Shown: piece by piece, positions 32,701 through 40,846 of the stretch
How positions within the stretch are numbered: position 1 is the first letter of the stretch
How the letters are laid out: each line of letters begins with the position of its first letter
Assembly: GCA_038207625.1 (NCBI GenBank)
Contig: JBBQZO010000029.1
Location: forward strand, 19,161-83,160
Source of the DNA: JBBQZO01 sp038207625
GTDB lineage: Bacteria; Pseudomonadota; Gammaproteobacteria; Burkholderiales; Burkholderiaceae_D
DNA length: 64,000 nt
Reading direction: 5' to 3'
The notes under the pieces: generated by a model
Told to the model about the DNA's origin: nothing
The model's input: only the letters and a program-made list of their open reading frames with translations
Database searches by the model: none
Program-made: the position numbers and the translations under genes

Positions 32701-35465
32701 ATCGCGTCCAGGCTGACATACGCTTCGTAGGGCAGGAAGGCCAGCGTCAGCAGCGCGTGCGCACCCTGGCGCGCCAGCGCCTGGGCGCACACCCGCACGT
32801 GCTGGCGCCACAGCGCTTCGGGGCCTTTGCGCAGCAGCGCGAAGGCAGCGCTCACCAGCGGCGGCAGCGCCAGCACGGCCAGCGCGGCGCCGCTCCAGAA
32901 CCACGGCTGGCCCAGCGCGCTCCAGGCCAGCAGCAGCGCCGCCGTCAGCACCACCGCGTCGAGGCTGCGGCGCAGATTGTCAAACAGCTTCCAGCGCGAC
33001 AGTCCCGACAGCGGATTGGGCTCGCGCCGCGCGCCGCCGTTGGCCGGCACGCTCGCGCGCAGCCAGCCGGCCAGCTGCCAGTCGCCGCGGATCCAGCGCT
33101 GGCGCCGGCTCACATCGGCGCTGTAGCGGGCCGGATAGGATTCGTACAACTGGGTGTCCGACAACAGGCCGGCGCGCAGATAGCAGCCTTCCAGCAGGTC
33201 GTGGCTGAGGATCTGGTTGTCCGGCAGGCGGTCGCGCATCACGCGCTCGAACATGTCGACGTCGTAGATGCCCTTGCCGATGAAGGAGCCTTCGTAGAAC
33301 ACGTCCTGGTACAGGTCCGACACGCTGCGCGTGTACGGGTCCAGTCCGGCCTCGCCGCCGCACAGCAGTTCGTAGCGCGAGGCTTGCTCGCTGGGCACGC
33401 TGGTGGCCACGCGCGGCTGCAGGATCGCATAGCCTTCCAGCACGCGCCGGCCGGCCGCGTCCAGCCGCGGACGATTCAAGGGATGCGCCATCGCCGCCAC
33501 GAACTGGCGCGCCGCGTCGCGCGGCAGGCGGGTGTCGGTGTCAAGCGTGATCACGTAGGCGATGCGCTCGAGCTCGGACGTGTCGCCCACCACCAGCGAA
33601 AACTTGGTGCGCGCCGCGCCGCGCAGGTAGGCGTTCAGGTCGGCCAGCTTGCCGCGCTTGCGCTCCATGCCGATCCAGGCCTGCTGCTGGCGGTTCCAGC
33701 TGCGCGGCCGGTGCAGCAGCAAAAACGGGCCGGGACGCGCCGCGCCCAGCGCATACTTGGCGTTGAGCGCGTCGATCGTGGCGCGCGCGTGTTCGAGCAG
33801 CGCGATGTCGCCGGGCAGATTTTCCGCGTTCGCATCGGCGAAGTCGGTGAGCAGGCAAAAGCGCAGATTGGGGTCGCGATTGGCCAGGAAATGCACTTCC
33901 AGGCTGTCGCACAGTTCAGTGATGTTGGCGCGGCTGTAGATCAGCGTCGGCACCACCACCAGCGTGCGCGCGGCCGGGTCGATACCGTCCTTGTAATCCA
34001 TGCGCGGCAGCCGGTGCGGCGTGGCCAGCTGGGTCGCGCTCCAGTTCACCAGCGCCAGCGCCAGCTGGCTGCCGGCCAGCACGGCCAGCGTGGCCAGCGC
34101 CGCCAGGCGCCAGCCGTGCAGATCTTCGTGCAGTGCGTGCGCGATCACGCCGCCGGCGCACAGCGCCGTCAGCGCGCCGATCGCGCCCAGGTAACTGAGC
34201 AGCGGGGCGCGCCGGGCCAGCCGGCGCAGCGCCGCGCCGGGTCGATGGTGCACGCCCAGCCGGCGTTCCAGCGTGGCCAGTCCGGCGCCCAGCAGGTAGT
34301 AACCGACGTGGCTGTGGCGTTGCTCCGCCTCGGGCGAGTCGGCCGCAGCGCGCGCCAGTTCCAGCACCTGCGCCGCCACCGCACCTTCGCTGTGCGCGCA
34401 GTTGCGCGCCAGCTGTTCGACGACGTGGCGGTATTGGTCGCGCGTGGCGAAATCCATCTTGGCGTACAGCGCGCAGGGATCCTGGCGCAGCGTCTGCTCG
34501 ACCCCGCTCATGGTTTCGACGAACTGCTGCCAGTCCATGGTGCCCAGAAAGCGCAGGCTGGCGATGCTGTTCGAGATCGACAGCTGGTCGGCCGCCTGCT
34601 GGCCAACCTCGGCCTGCACCTGTTGATCGATGGTCAGGCCGGTTTCGGCCAGCTTGGTCGACAACCACGACAGCGCCATCGTCAGGGCCGGGCTGCGCCC
34701 CTGCAGACGGCGCGTCAGCTCGGCCACAAAGGTGCACGAGAGCACCGTCTTGGCACGCACCATGTCAGCCACCAGCAAAATCAGCTCGCTGGGCGCGCGC
34801 TCGGCCGTGGCGATCATCTGGTCGGCCCAGCTGCCGGCGCGGTCGCGCTGCAGCCGGTTGGCCGCCACTTGCGCGGCCACCCGGCGCAGGTTCTCGATCA
34901 GCGCCAGGCGCAGCATGATGGGGATCGCCCACAGTTCGCCCAGACGCAGTTCGCCGTGCTCCTGATAGGCGGCCACGAAGCCGGCCAGACTGTCCGGGTC
35001 GACCCGTCCGTCGCCGTGCGCGATGATCTCGAGCGCGATCTGGTAGACGCGCGGCCGTTCGGCGCAATCGGGGTTGGCCAGGCGCGGCAGTTCGCGGCTG
35101 TAGTGTTTCGGCAGATGGCGCCGGGCGATGCGCACCTGCTCCTCGATCAGGTACAGATTGTCGAGCAGCCACTCGGAGGCGGGCGTGATCTGGCGACCAT
35201 CCTTGAGCGCCTGGGCCAGCGTGGCGCAGGTGCTGCCGATCAGGGCGCCGTTGGAAGACAGGCGCGATAGCAAGCGGTCCGGCGCGCCGCTCTCGCTCAG
35301 CTTATGGATGCCGGCCAGCGCGCGCCCGTGCGCGGCCATCTGGGCCGCGCTAAACAAGGCCGAGCGCAGAGGCGCCTCGGCGACGCTGGCACTGTCGCCC
35401 TCAAGCCGGCGCATCAAATTGCTGGGAAATTCTATCGCTTCGTTCAACACATTACCCCGCTGCAT
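26739..35465 (-). CDS. ndvB: Cyclic beta-1,2-glucan synthase (GT84-GH94)
   Basis: A single 2908-residue protein with the NdvB/Cgs layout. The N-terminal helical region (1-400) is followed by membrane helices (about 425-475). The GT84 transferase has YVITLDTDTRLPRDAARQF and RRQRWIRGDWQL. More membrane helices (about 850-1020) lead to a glucoamylase-like region with ISESGYNTVDTSLNYQYRAF. Then come beta-sandwich repeats and a GH94 phosphorylase-like domain with SGGAFGFRDQLQD, HCSDDYLWLPLA and IGSCDWNDGMDQVG. The enzyme starts, extends and cyclises osmoregulated periplasmic glucans at the inner membrane. The ATG at 35465 has AAGGA 6 bases upstream. Monocistronic, with no transporter (ndvA) gene adjacent. 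The length matches the family, so the gene is intact. Confidence 0.96.
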   Translation of the reverse strand: MQRGNVLNEAIEFPSNLMRRLEGDSASVAEAPLRSALFSAAQMAAHGRALAGIHKLSESGAPDRLLSRLSSNGALIGSTCATLAQALKDGRQITPASEWLLDNLYLIEEQVRIARRHLPKHYSRELPRLANPDCAERPRVYQIALEIIAHGDGRVDPDSLAGFVAAYQEHGELRLGELWAIPIMLRLALIENLRRVAAQVAANRLQRDRAGSWADQMIATAERAPSELILLVADMVRAKTVLSCTFVAELTRRLQGRSPALTMALSWLSTKLAETGLTIDQQVQAEVGQQAADQLSISNSIASLRFLGTMDWQQFVETMSGVEQTLRQDPCALYAKMDFATRDQYRHVVEQLARNCAHSEGAVAAQVLELARAAADSPEAEQRHSHVGYYLLGAGLATLERRLGVHHRPGAALRRLARRAPLLSYLGAIGALTALCAGGVIAHALHEDLHGWRLAALATLAVLAGSQLALALVNWSATQLATPHRLPRMDYKDGIDPAARTLVVVPTLIYSRANITELCDSLEVHFLANRDPNLRFCLLTDFADANAENLPGDIALLEHARATIDALNAKYALGAARPGPFLLLHRPRSWNRQQQAWIGMERKRGKLADLNAYLRGAARTKFSLVVGDTSELERIAYVITLDTDTRLPRDAARQFVAAMAHPLNRPRLDAAGRRVLEGYAILQPRVATSVPSEQASRYELLCGGEAGLDPYTRSVSDLYQDVFYEGSFIGKGIYDVDMFERVMRDRLPDNQILSHDLLEGCYLRAGLLSDTQLYESYPARYSADVSRRQRWIRGDWQLAGWLRASVPANGGARREPNPLSGLSRWKLFDNLRRSLDAVVLTAALLLAWSALGQPWFWSGAALAVLALPPLVSAAFALLRKGPEALWRQHVRVCAQALARQGAHALLTLAFLPYEAYVSLDAISRTGWRMLVSHTHLLEWRASALEQAGGTSLGAHWRRMASAPLLALGVGAALALFQRGALAPAAPVLLLWLGAPAIAWWISLPLARRAAPLTARQNLFLNSLARKTWAFFETFVGPDENWLPPDNMQEQPNGIVAHRTSPTNIGMALLANLTASDFGFISVGQLLERSANTFATMDRLERHQGHFYNWYDTLTLTPLQPLYVSSVDSGNLAGHLLTLQAGLFGLADQPICAARQLDGLRTTLAVLREHANEAGAAVHGALDLFEDALSEPPAAPAPDLAQWHVRLRQMVRAVDAIVAAEALGAALAAQPDMLLREWVARLALQCHAAQAELAALTPWLAAPDSEIADAALLVIPTLRELASFTSVASVATDLAPAERQRQQQLGALVAAGRACAQQRLAQIDALAERARVFAQMDFRFLYNRATKLMVIGYNVGERRLDPSSYDLLASEVRLASFVAIAQGQLPQEHWFALGRQLGMVGNLPVLMSWSGSMFEYLMPLLVMPSFPNTLLEQTYRAVIAAQIEYAEQRDVPWGISESGYNTVDTSLNYQYRAFGVPGLGLKRGLADDLVIAPYATMLGLMVEPDAACANLERMAADGFMGRYGFYEAIDYTASRLRRGQRCAVVRSFMAHHQGMGLLALSYLLHERPMQRRFESDPQFQATMLILQERVPKSGAFYPSMLETAAVQLAAPELALPQRVVHQTTTARPEIALLSNGRYHVMVTAAGGGSSRWKELAVTRWQPDASRDNWGSFCYLRDCDDGTVWSTTFQPTLAEPDSYEVVFSEGRAEFRRSDHGLDMYTEVVVSPEDDVEVRRTRITNKGSSTRTIELTSYCEVVLAPAASDAAHPAFSKLFVQTEVLRESSAILCARRARTKGEATPSMLHMMAVHDARILELSFETDRLQFIGRGNSTLAPQAMGQCVTLSGQAGSVLDPVVAIRYRIEIAPGQVASVDIVTGVCDTREGALHLVDKYQDRHLAERVFELSWTHSQVVLRQLNASESDAQLYARLANTIIYPDAALRADPATLARNQRGQSGLWAYAISGDLPIVLLQITDNGNIELVRQLVQAHAYWRLKGLVVDLVIWYEDLAGYRQLLHEQIMGLIASGTDASVVDRPGGIFVRPLDQIAAEDRVLMQSVARVVLSDQRGTLAEQIARAETVVPEPVALLLADPERAAYRLASDAVAPPRALILHNGQGGFTPDGCEYVIELDGVTATPAPWVNVLANPGFGSVISESGQATTWSENAHEFRLTPWHNDPVSDQSGEAFYLRDEQSGEFWSPTALPVAPMGPYVTRHGFGYSVFEHRRAAINSELTVFVALDAPIKYAVLKVRNDSTVPRRLSATGYVEWVLAEQRAKSAMHIVTELDGASGALLARNPYNSDFGGRVAFFQVDAPDCSVTGDRKEFIGRNGSLAAPAAMGRSHLSGHVGSGLDPCAALQVAFELAPGQQRELVFMLGVGGRRTADAGALVLRHAGAEAARQALAKVRGHWQQVLGAVQIDTPEPQLDVLANGWLMYQTIACRLWARSGYYQSGGAFGFRDQLQDTMAMIHTQPQLLREQLLLCAAHQFVEGDVQHWWHPPTERGVRTHCSDDYLWLPLALHRYVTSTGERALLDEVVPFIEGRAVTPEEDSYFDLPSRSEQRATLYEHAARAVRRALRYGVHGLPLIGSCDWNDGMDQVGAHGKGESVWLGFFLVDVLGRFAELAQMVGESEFAAQCVAEAGKLSAAIEQHGWDGAWYRRAYFDDGTPLGSAENDECQIDAIAQSWSVLSGVAPPERAHSAMQALDARLVRRDAGLVQLLDPPFDDGVLNPGYIRGYVPGVRENGGQYTHAAIWSAMAFAKLGDGARAWELLRMLNPVNHASAPDSSARYKVEPYVVAADVYAVAPHVGRGGWTWYTGSSGWMYRLIVESLLGVNLAGDRLTLAPMVPPDWPGFRLRYRYRSSVYAITVEALEAGGVPGLTLDGVAQHGNVIALADDGGQHVVTLRVARPAN

Positions 35466-35705
35466 AGGTATCCTTGGACACTACGGTTGCGTCGCCACTA
35501 CAGCGCGCAACCGACGATTACCGTGGGCGGAGTGCGCACGGCAAGCCGATGGTAGCGCCAAGGGGCGCGCGCGACTGTGCGCAAACGTACCGAACAGGGG
35601 CAGCGAAAGGGATGGGCGACGCCGTGGTGTGCGGGCCGCGACGCGCCGGGATGAGAGGGTGGCAGCGCGCCGCTTTGGCGGCGCCGGCCACGCCGGTGCT
35701 GCGGC

Positions 35706-37922
35706 TCAGGCGGCGATGGCCAGCTCGGCGGCGCCGGCCTGGGCGATGCAGCCCGTCACGTGCCAGGCGTTCTGGTAACCGAGCCGGTGCAGCAGCTGGG
35801 CCGCGCGCGCGCTCCGTTTGCCGCTGCGGCAATACAGCACCAGCGGGCGTTGCGGCGCACTGAGCCAGTGCGCCAGCTGCGCCGCCAGCTGGCTCAGCGG
35901 CACGTTGCGCGCCGTCCGTCCGCCCAGCGTTTGCGCCGCGCCCGCCGCATGTTCGTAGACTTCGCGCACGTCGATCAATTGCGCGTCCGGATGGGTCGCC
36001 AGGAAACGCGCCAGCGCGCCAGCGTCCAGTTGCATCACGCCGTCCATCGCCGGCAGCGCCGCACCGGCCAGACGCGGCTGCAGCGCCAGCAAGCCGGCCA
36101 GGGCGCCGCGCCCGTGCGCCTCGGTGGCCAGCGTGCTGCAACAGCGCTGCTGCGCGTCATGTGACGGACACAGCAGCGTGGCGCCGTGCATCAGCGTGGC
36201 CAGCCGCTGCACCGCACTGCGCAAGGTGGCGATCGGCATCGCGTCGTCCAGCCCGCCCGGCAGCATGCCCGCGCCGGTGAAGGCGAACTGCACATCCTGG
36301 GCATCGAGGCGCCCGTCGTTGCAAGTGCCCAACAGGTAACTGATGCCGGCGCCCGGGCCGGCGCCAAGGCGCACCAGCACGCGCGCGCCGATGCGCAAGC
36401 CATCGGCCAGTGTGGCGTCGCCCAGCATGATGGGTTCGCTGACATCGGGCCAGCCGTTGGCGTCGGCGCTGGCGGCATGGTCGAACTGACCGGCCAGCAA
36501 GTGCCGCAAGCTGGCGCGCGCGGCCGCGCCGCCGCTGTCGACGCCGGTATCGAGCATGGCGCGCACCCGGTAACGCTGGCAGCGCACATACGTGGCGATG
36601 CGCGCGCACAGCTCGGCGCGCGCGTCGATGATGATCACGCTGCCGCTGTCCGGATCAGTCACCAGCCAGCTGCAGGCGCCGTCACAGCCCAGCTGGATCA
36701 AGCCGGCGTCGCGCAGCGCGCCCTGCTCGGAGTCGATCAGCGCCGCCGCGCGCAACGCCGCGCCACAGCGCGCGATGCGCGCGCAGGCCGCGTCGATGAA
36801 GGCCTCATCGACCAGCGGCCCGAACGACATGCGCACGGCAGCGCCGCAGCGCCAGGCCGGCAAACCCATCGCTTCGAGCACATAGCTGGGCGCCGCCTTG
36901 GCCGACGAGCAGGCCGAGCCGGCGCTGACCCGCACCCCGGCCGCGTCGAACAGGTCGAGCAGTTCGCCGCTGGCAAAACCGGGCACGGAGAAATTGAGCG
37001 TGCTCGGCAAGGCATGCGCGAACGGGGTGTTGAACACGATGCCCGGCAAGGCCAGCCGCAACGCGTCGGCGATACGATCGCGCATGCCCGTCATCTGCGC
37101 GTGGCTGCGGAACGTGTGGCCGTCCTCCAGCGCGGCCAGCACGGCGCCCAGCGCGGCGATGCCGGACATGTTTTCCGTGCCGGAGCGCAGCCCGCCCTCC
37201 TGACCGCCGCCCATCATCAAGGGCGTCAGCGGACTGCCTTCGCGCACGTACAGCATGCCCACGCCTTTGGGCGCGTACAGCTTGTGGCCGGAAAACGGCG
37301 CATAGTCGATGCGCGTCGCGCACAGGTTCAGCGCCAGCTTGCCCAGCGCCTGCACGCTGTCGACCATCCAGTAGGCCGTGCTGGCACTGGCCAGCAGCAC
37401 CGCCTCGATCGCCGCCAGCTCGGACACGCTACCCGTTTCGTTGTTGGCGGCCATGGTGCACAGCATCGCGCAATCGGGCGCCAGCGCGCGCAGCGCGGCC
37501 AGGTCGTGGCGCCCGTCGCCATCGACCGGCAGCGCGCGCAGCGTCAGCTTCAAGTCCAGCAAGTCGTTCCAGTGCGCCAGGCTCTCCGGTACCGCCTTGT
37601 GTTCCGTGGCGCCATACAGCAGATACTGGCCGACCGGCAGGCCAGCCTGGCGGCGCGCACGGATCGCGCACAAGGCCGACAGCACGGCGGTCTGGATCCC
37701 TTCGGTGGCGCCGCTGGTAAACAGCAGCCGGCCCGGCCCCACCCCGAGCACCCGCTGCGCGCTGTGACGCACCGCGTCGAGCATGGCACGCGCCTTGACG
37801 CCGCAGGCGTGCGCGCTGCTGGGATTGCCATAGCCTTCGCGCATCGCAAACGCGGCGGCGGCGATGGCGGCCGGCAGGACGGACGAGGTGGCATTTGCAT
37901 CAAGGTAAATTTCGGTTGTCAT
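35706..37922 (-). CDS. Cysteine desulfurase fused to degenerate persulfide-dioxygenase-like and rhodanese domains
   Basis: 738 residues with three parts. Residues 1-390 form an IscS/NifS-type cysteine desulfurase with the PLP lysine in SGHK (Lys214) and active-site Cys338 in GSACSSAKAAPSYVL. Residues about 405-630 resemble an ETHE1-type metallo-beta-lactamase fold: DARAELCARIATYV, LCPSHDAQQRCCSTL and VQFAFTGAGMLPGG. The metal-binding HxHxDH is replaced by TGVDSGGA, so it is probably not a working dioxygenase. Residues about 640-738 form a rhodanese with active-site CRSGKR (Cys698). It could move sulfur from cysteine through the fused domains. The start is after a weak ribosome-binding site. 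The Lrp-type gene is divergent. Confidence 0.9.
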   Translation of the reverse strand: MTTEIYLDANATSSVLPAAIAAAAFAMREGYGNPSSAHACGVKARAMLDAVRHSAQRVLGVGPGRLLFTSGATEGIQTAVLSALCAIRARRQAGLPVGQYLLYGATEHKAVPESLAHWNDLLDLKLTLRALPVDGDGRHDLAALRALAPDCAMLCTMAANNETGSVSELAAIEAVLLASASTAYWMVDSVQALGKLALNLCATRIDYAPFSGHKLYAPKGVGMLYVREGSPLTPLMMGGGQEGGLRSGTENMSGIAALGAVLAALEDGHTFRSHAQMTGMRDRIADALRLALPGIVFNTPFAHALPSTLNFSVPGFASGELLDLFDAAGVRVSAGSACSSAKAAPSYVLEAMGLPAWRCGAAVRMSFGPLVDEAFIDAACARIARCGAALRAAALIDSEQGALRDAGLIQLGCDGACSWLVTDPDSGSVIIIDARAELCARIATYVRCQRYRVRAMLDTGVDSGGAAARASLRHLLAGQFDHAASADANGWPDVSEPIMLGDATLADGLRIGARVLVRLGAGPGAGISYLLGTCNDGRLDAQDVQFAFTGAGMLPGGLDDAMPIATLRSAVQRLATLMHGATLLCPSHDAQQRCCSTLATEAHGRGALAGLLALQPRLAGAALPAMDGVMQLDAGALARFLATHPDAQLIDVREVYEHAAGAAQTLGGRTARNVPLSQLAAQLAHWLSAPQRPLVLYCRSGKRSARAAQLLHRLGYQNAWHVTGCIAQAGAAELAIAA

Positions 37923-38163
37923 GGTCGCAATGAAAAAGAAAGGCGCGCCAATGCGCCGCAGCGCAGAAGGCGCCAAGTTACATTTTAGAACGCCCGGCCC
38001 GCAATTTCATTCCAAAATTTCCTTCATATCCCATGAACTTGGTATGTATATTCCACACAGCTCCAATTTACTGCTATGTTATCCCCTCGCAGCGGCACGC
38101 ATGCAGAACTCGCCGCGCAGGGGACGGCATGCGGTCGGCACACCCGATTGCCGTTAAAATGAA

Positions 38164-38175
38164 GAATGAACATTC
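38164..38175. promoter_or_regulatory. Possible Lrp-type operator
   Basis: Inverted repeat GAATG-AA-CATTC, 21 bases upstream of the Lrp-family gene and within the region shared with the cysteine-desulfurase gene. Lrp/AsnC proteins often bind such short dyads and autoregulate. Confidence 0.35.
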
Positions 38176-38196
38176 CTCAATGAGCGTAAATACAAA

Positions 38197-38682
38197 ATGA
38201 GTAGTCTAGACAAGTTCGATTGCGCCATCCTCGCTGCGCTTCAGGCCGACGGCACGTTGTCGATTGCCGGCCTGTCCGACAAGGTTGGCCTGTCGAGCAC
38301 GCCGTGCTGGAAACGCGTCAAGCGACTCGAAGAAGAGGGCTATCTGGAAAGTCGGGTGGCGCTGATCAACCGCCACAAGGTCGGCTTGCCGGTGACGGTG
38401 TTTGTCAGCGTGCGCACCACCGAGCACGACGAGAACTGGCTGGGCCGCTTCGCCGCCGCCGTCATCGCGCTGCCCGAAGTGCTGGAATTTCACCGCATGA
38501 GCGGCGATGTCGACTACCTGCTCAAGGTGGTCACCACCGACATCGACGGTTACGATCGTTTTTACAAAAAACTGATCAAGACAGCCCACTTGAGCGGGGT
38601 CTCGTCGGCGTTTTCGATGGAGCAGATCAAATACACCACGGCGCTGCCGCTGGAACTGATCGCGCGCGCGCTGCCCGCATAA
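38197..38682 (+). CDS. Lrp/AsnC-family transcriptional regulator
   Basis: 161 residues. The N-terminal helix-turn-helix (LDKFDCAILAALQADGTLSI and VGLSSTPCWKRVKRLEEEGY) is followed by the RAM ligand-binding domain (EVLEFHRMSGDVDYLLKVV, DRFYKKLI). The HTH is close to that of Lrp-type regulators answering to single amino acids. It is divergent from the cysteine desulfurase fusion gene, 274 bases apart. Cysteine-responsive relatives such as DecR/YbaO control cysteine breakdown genes, so cysteine is a reasonable guess for the ligand. That link is inference. Confidence 0.93.
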   Translation: MSSLDKFDCAILAALQADGTLSIAGLSDKVGLSSTPCWKRVKRLEEEGYLESRVALINRHKVGLPVTVFVSVRTTEHDENWLGRFAAAVIALPEVLEFHRMSGDVDYLLKVVTTDIDGYDRFYKKLIKTAHLSGVSSAFSMEQIKYTTALPLELIARALPA

Positions 38683-38801
38683 GGGCTATCGCAATTTCCA
38701 GAGGACTGCGGCGGCGCAAAGCGTTACACTCAAATTTCGCCGCCATGCCGCCGGCGTCGCCTGGCCGGCATGGACCTGACTGACCCCGCACAGGACCGAC
38801 C

Positions 38802-40766
38802 ATGACTCTGCTTCGCCACTTCTCGATCCAGAAAAAACTGCTGTTGGGCATGGCGCTGTGCCTGCTGCTGTTCCTGGCCATCTCGTCGACCTTGAGCATC
38901 GTGCTGACCGGCCAGGGCATCCGCGAGCGGGTGGTCGGCGAAGAGCTGCCGGCGCGCATCGGCGAAATCCGCAACGACATCCTGCGCCAGATCGCCCAGC
39001 CGCTGGCGCTGTCGCAGGCGATCGCCGGCAACACCTACGTGCAAGCCTGGGAAAACGCCGGTCTCGACGACGCCGGCCTGCCCGCCTGGCAGAGCTATGC
39101 CAAGCAGGTCAAGCAGATGAGCCATGCGGCCAGCGTGTTCTACGTCTCCGAGACGAGCGGCAAGTATCTGAACGAGACGGGCCTGTCGCGCACCCTGTCA
39201 AAAAGTAATCCGGGCGACCAGTGGTTCTATTCTTTCCTCGCCAGCGGCAAGCCATATACGCTGGAACTGGACAAGGATGTGGGCGCCAGCACCATCATGC
39301 TGTTCATCAATGCGCGCGCCGATGCGGGCGGCGGCAAGCTCGCCGCCACCGGCCTGGGCCTGTCGGTCGATGCGCTGGCCGATTCGATCCGCGCCTACAA
39401 GGTGGGCACGTCCGGCTATGTGTATCTGGTGCGCGCCAACGGCAGCGTGCTGATCCACCGCGACGCCGCGCTGGCCGACGGCAAGCACCTGCTCAAGGAC
39501 CTGCCCGGCTTTAACGCCGAACTGAGCGCCAAGCTGCTCAATGGCGCCAAGTTCACCAGCGCCAGCTACGACGGCGCGCACGGCAAGCAGATCGTGGCCG
39601 CCTCGTTCGTGCCGGAACTGAACCTGTACGTGATCGGCGAAGTGCCCGAGGCCGAAGTGATGGACGCGGTCACCCGCACCGCCACCATCGCCGCGCTGGT
39701 GGCCGGCCTGGTGGGCGGGGGCGTGGGTCTGTTGGTGATCTTCCTGATCAGCCGCGCGATTGCCGCGCCGGTCAGCCGGGCCGCCGCGATGTTGGGCGAA
39801 ATCGCCAGCGGGAACGGCGACCTGAGCCGGCGCATGCAGGTCGAGTCCGAGGACGAGATCGGCGCGCTGGCAGACGCCTTCAACCGTTTCGTTGCCTCGC
39901 TCAACACCACCATCAGCGAGGTGCGCGACAGTACCGGCGCAATCGCCAGCGCGTCGAGCGAAATCGCGACCGGCAACCTGGACCTGTCGAACCGCACCGA
40001 AGCGCAAGCGTCCAGCCTGGAAGAGACCGCGTCGGCGATGGAGCAGCTGACCTCGACCGTCAAGCAGAACGCCGACAACGCGCGCCAGGCCAACCAGTTG
40101 GTGGCCTCGGCCACCAGCGTGGCCGTGCGCGGGGGCGAAGTGGTCGGCCAGGTGGTGGCGACGATGGGCTCGATCACGGCCAGTTCGTCGAAGATTGCCG
40201 ACATCATCGGCGTCATCGACGGCATCGCCTTCCAGACCAATATCCTCGCATTGAATGCGGCGGTGGAAGCGGCGCGCGCCGGCGAACAGGGACGCGGGTT
40301 TGCCGTCGTCGCCGCCGAGGTGCGCAATCTGGCGCAGCGCTCGGCCGCCGCCGCGAAGGAGATCAAGACGCTGATCGACGCCTCGGTGCTGCAAGTGTCG
40401 ACCGGCAGCAAGCTGGTCGACGCGGCCGGCGCGACGATGAACGAAATCGTCGCCTCGGTCCAGCAGGTGGCCGACCTGATGAGCGAGATCGCCGCTGCCA
40501 GCCACGAGCAGAGTCAGGGCATCGGCCAGATCAACGAGTCGATCACCCAGATGGACGACGCCACCCAGCGCAACGCGGCGCTGGTCGAAGAGGCCGCTGC
40601 CGCGGCCCAGTCGCTGCAGGACCAGGCGGCCAATCTGGCGCGCGTGGTCAGCGTATTCAAACTCGATGAGACGACGGGCGGGCGCGCGGCCAACCCGCGC
40701 GCGCGCATGGCCCCGCCACGTGCAACGCGCGCGATCGCCGCCAGCGAGGACTGGGAAGAAGTCTAA
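38802..40766 (+). CDS. Methyl-accepting chemotaxis protein with periplasmic Cache-type sensor
   Basis: 654 residues. A transmembrane helix (about 13-33), a Cache-type periplasmic domain (about 35-285, with GTSGYVYLVRANGSVLIHRD), a second helix (about 292-315) and HAMP precede the coiled-coil signalling domain. The hairpin tip carries the standard GIAFQTNILALNAAVEAARA followed by EQGRGFAVVAAEVRNLAQRS. The protein ends DWEEV, similar to the C-terminal pentapeptide (NWETF type) that tethers CheR/CheB. A clear terminator follows. No che genes are adjacent, so it is an orphan receptor. The ligand cannot be predicted. Confidence 0.95.
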   Translation: MTLLRHFSIQKKLLLGMALCLLLFLAISSTLSIVLTGQGIRERVVGEELPARIGEIRNDILRQIAQPLALSQAIAGNTYVQAWENAGLDDAGLPAWQSYAKQVKQMSHAASVFYVSETSGKYLNETGLSRTLSKSNPGDQWFYSFLASGKPYTLELDKDVGASTIMLFINARADAGGGKLAATGLGLSVDALADSIRAYKVGTSGYVYLVRANGSVLIHRDAALADGKHLLKDLPGFNAELSAKLLNGAKFTSASYDGAHGKQIVAASFVPELNLYVIGEVPEAEVMDAVTRTATIAALVAGLVGGGVGLLVIFLISRAIAAPVSRAAAMLGEIASGNGDLSRRMQVESEDEIGALADAFNRFVASLNTTISEVRDSTGAIASASSEIATGNLDLSNRTEAQASSLEETASAMEQLTSTVKQNADNARQANQLVASATSVAVRGGEVVGQVVATMGSITASSSKIADIIGVIDGIAFQTNILALNAAVEAARAGEQGRGFAVVAAEVRNLAQRSAAAAKEIKTLIDASVLQVSTGSKLVDAAGATMNEIVASVQQVADLMSEIAAASHEQSQGIGQINESITQMDDATQRNAALVEEAAAAAQSLQDQAANLARVVSVFKLDETTGGRAANPRARMAPPRATRAIAASEDWEEV

Positions 40767-40785
40767 GCCGGCCCGATCCCCAATG

Positions 40786-40822
40786 AAAAAAGGTCGCTGC
40801 CTGAACGGGAGCGACCTTTTTT
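40786..40822. terminator. Bidirectional rho-independent terminator
   Basis: AAAAAAGGTCGCT, an 11-base loop, AGCGACCTTTTTT. It lies between the converging chemoreceptor and PEP-CTERM genes and can end both transcripts, having a T-run on either strand. Confidence 0.9.
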
Positions 40823-40846
40823 ACTGCGGCCCTTGCGGGCCGGCGT

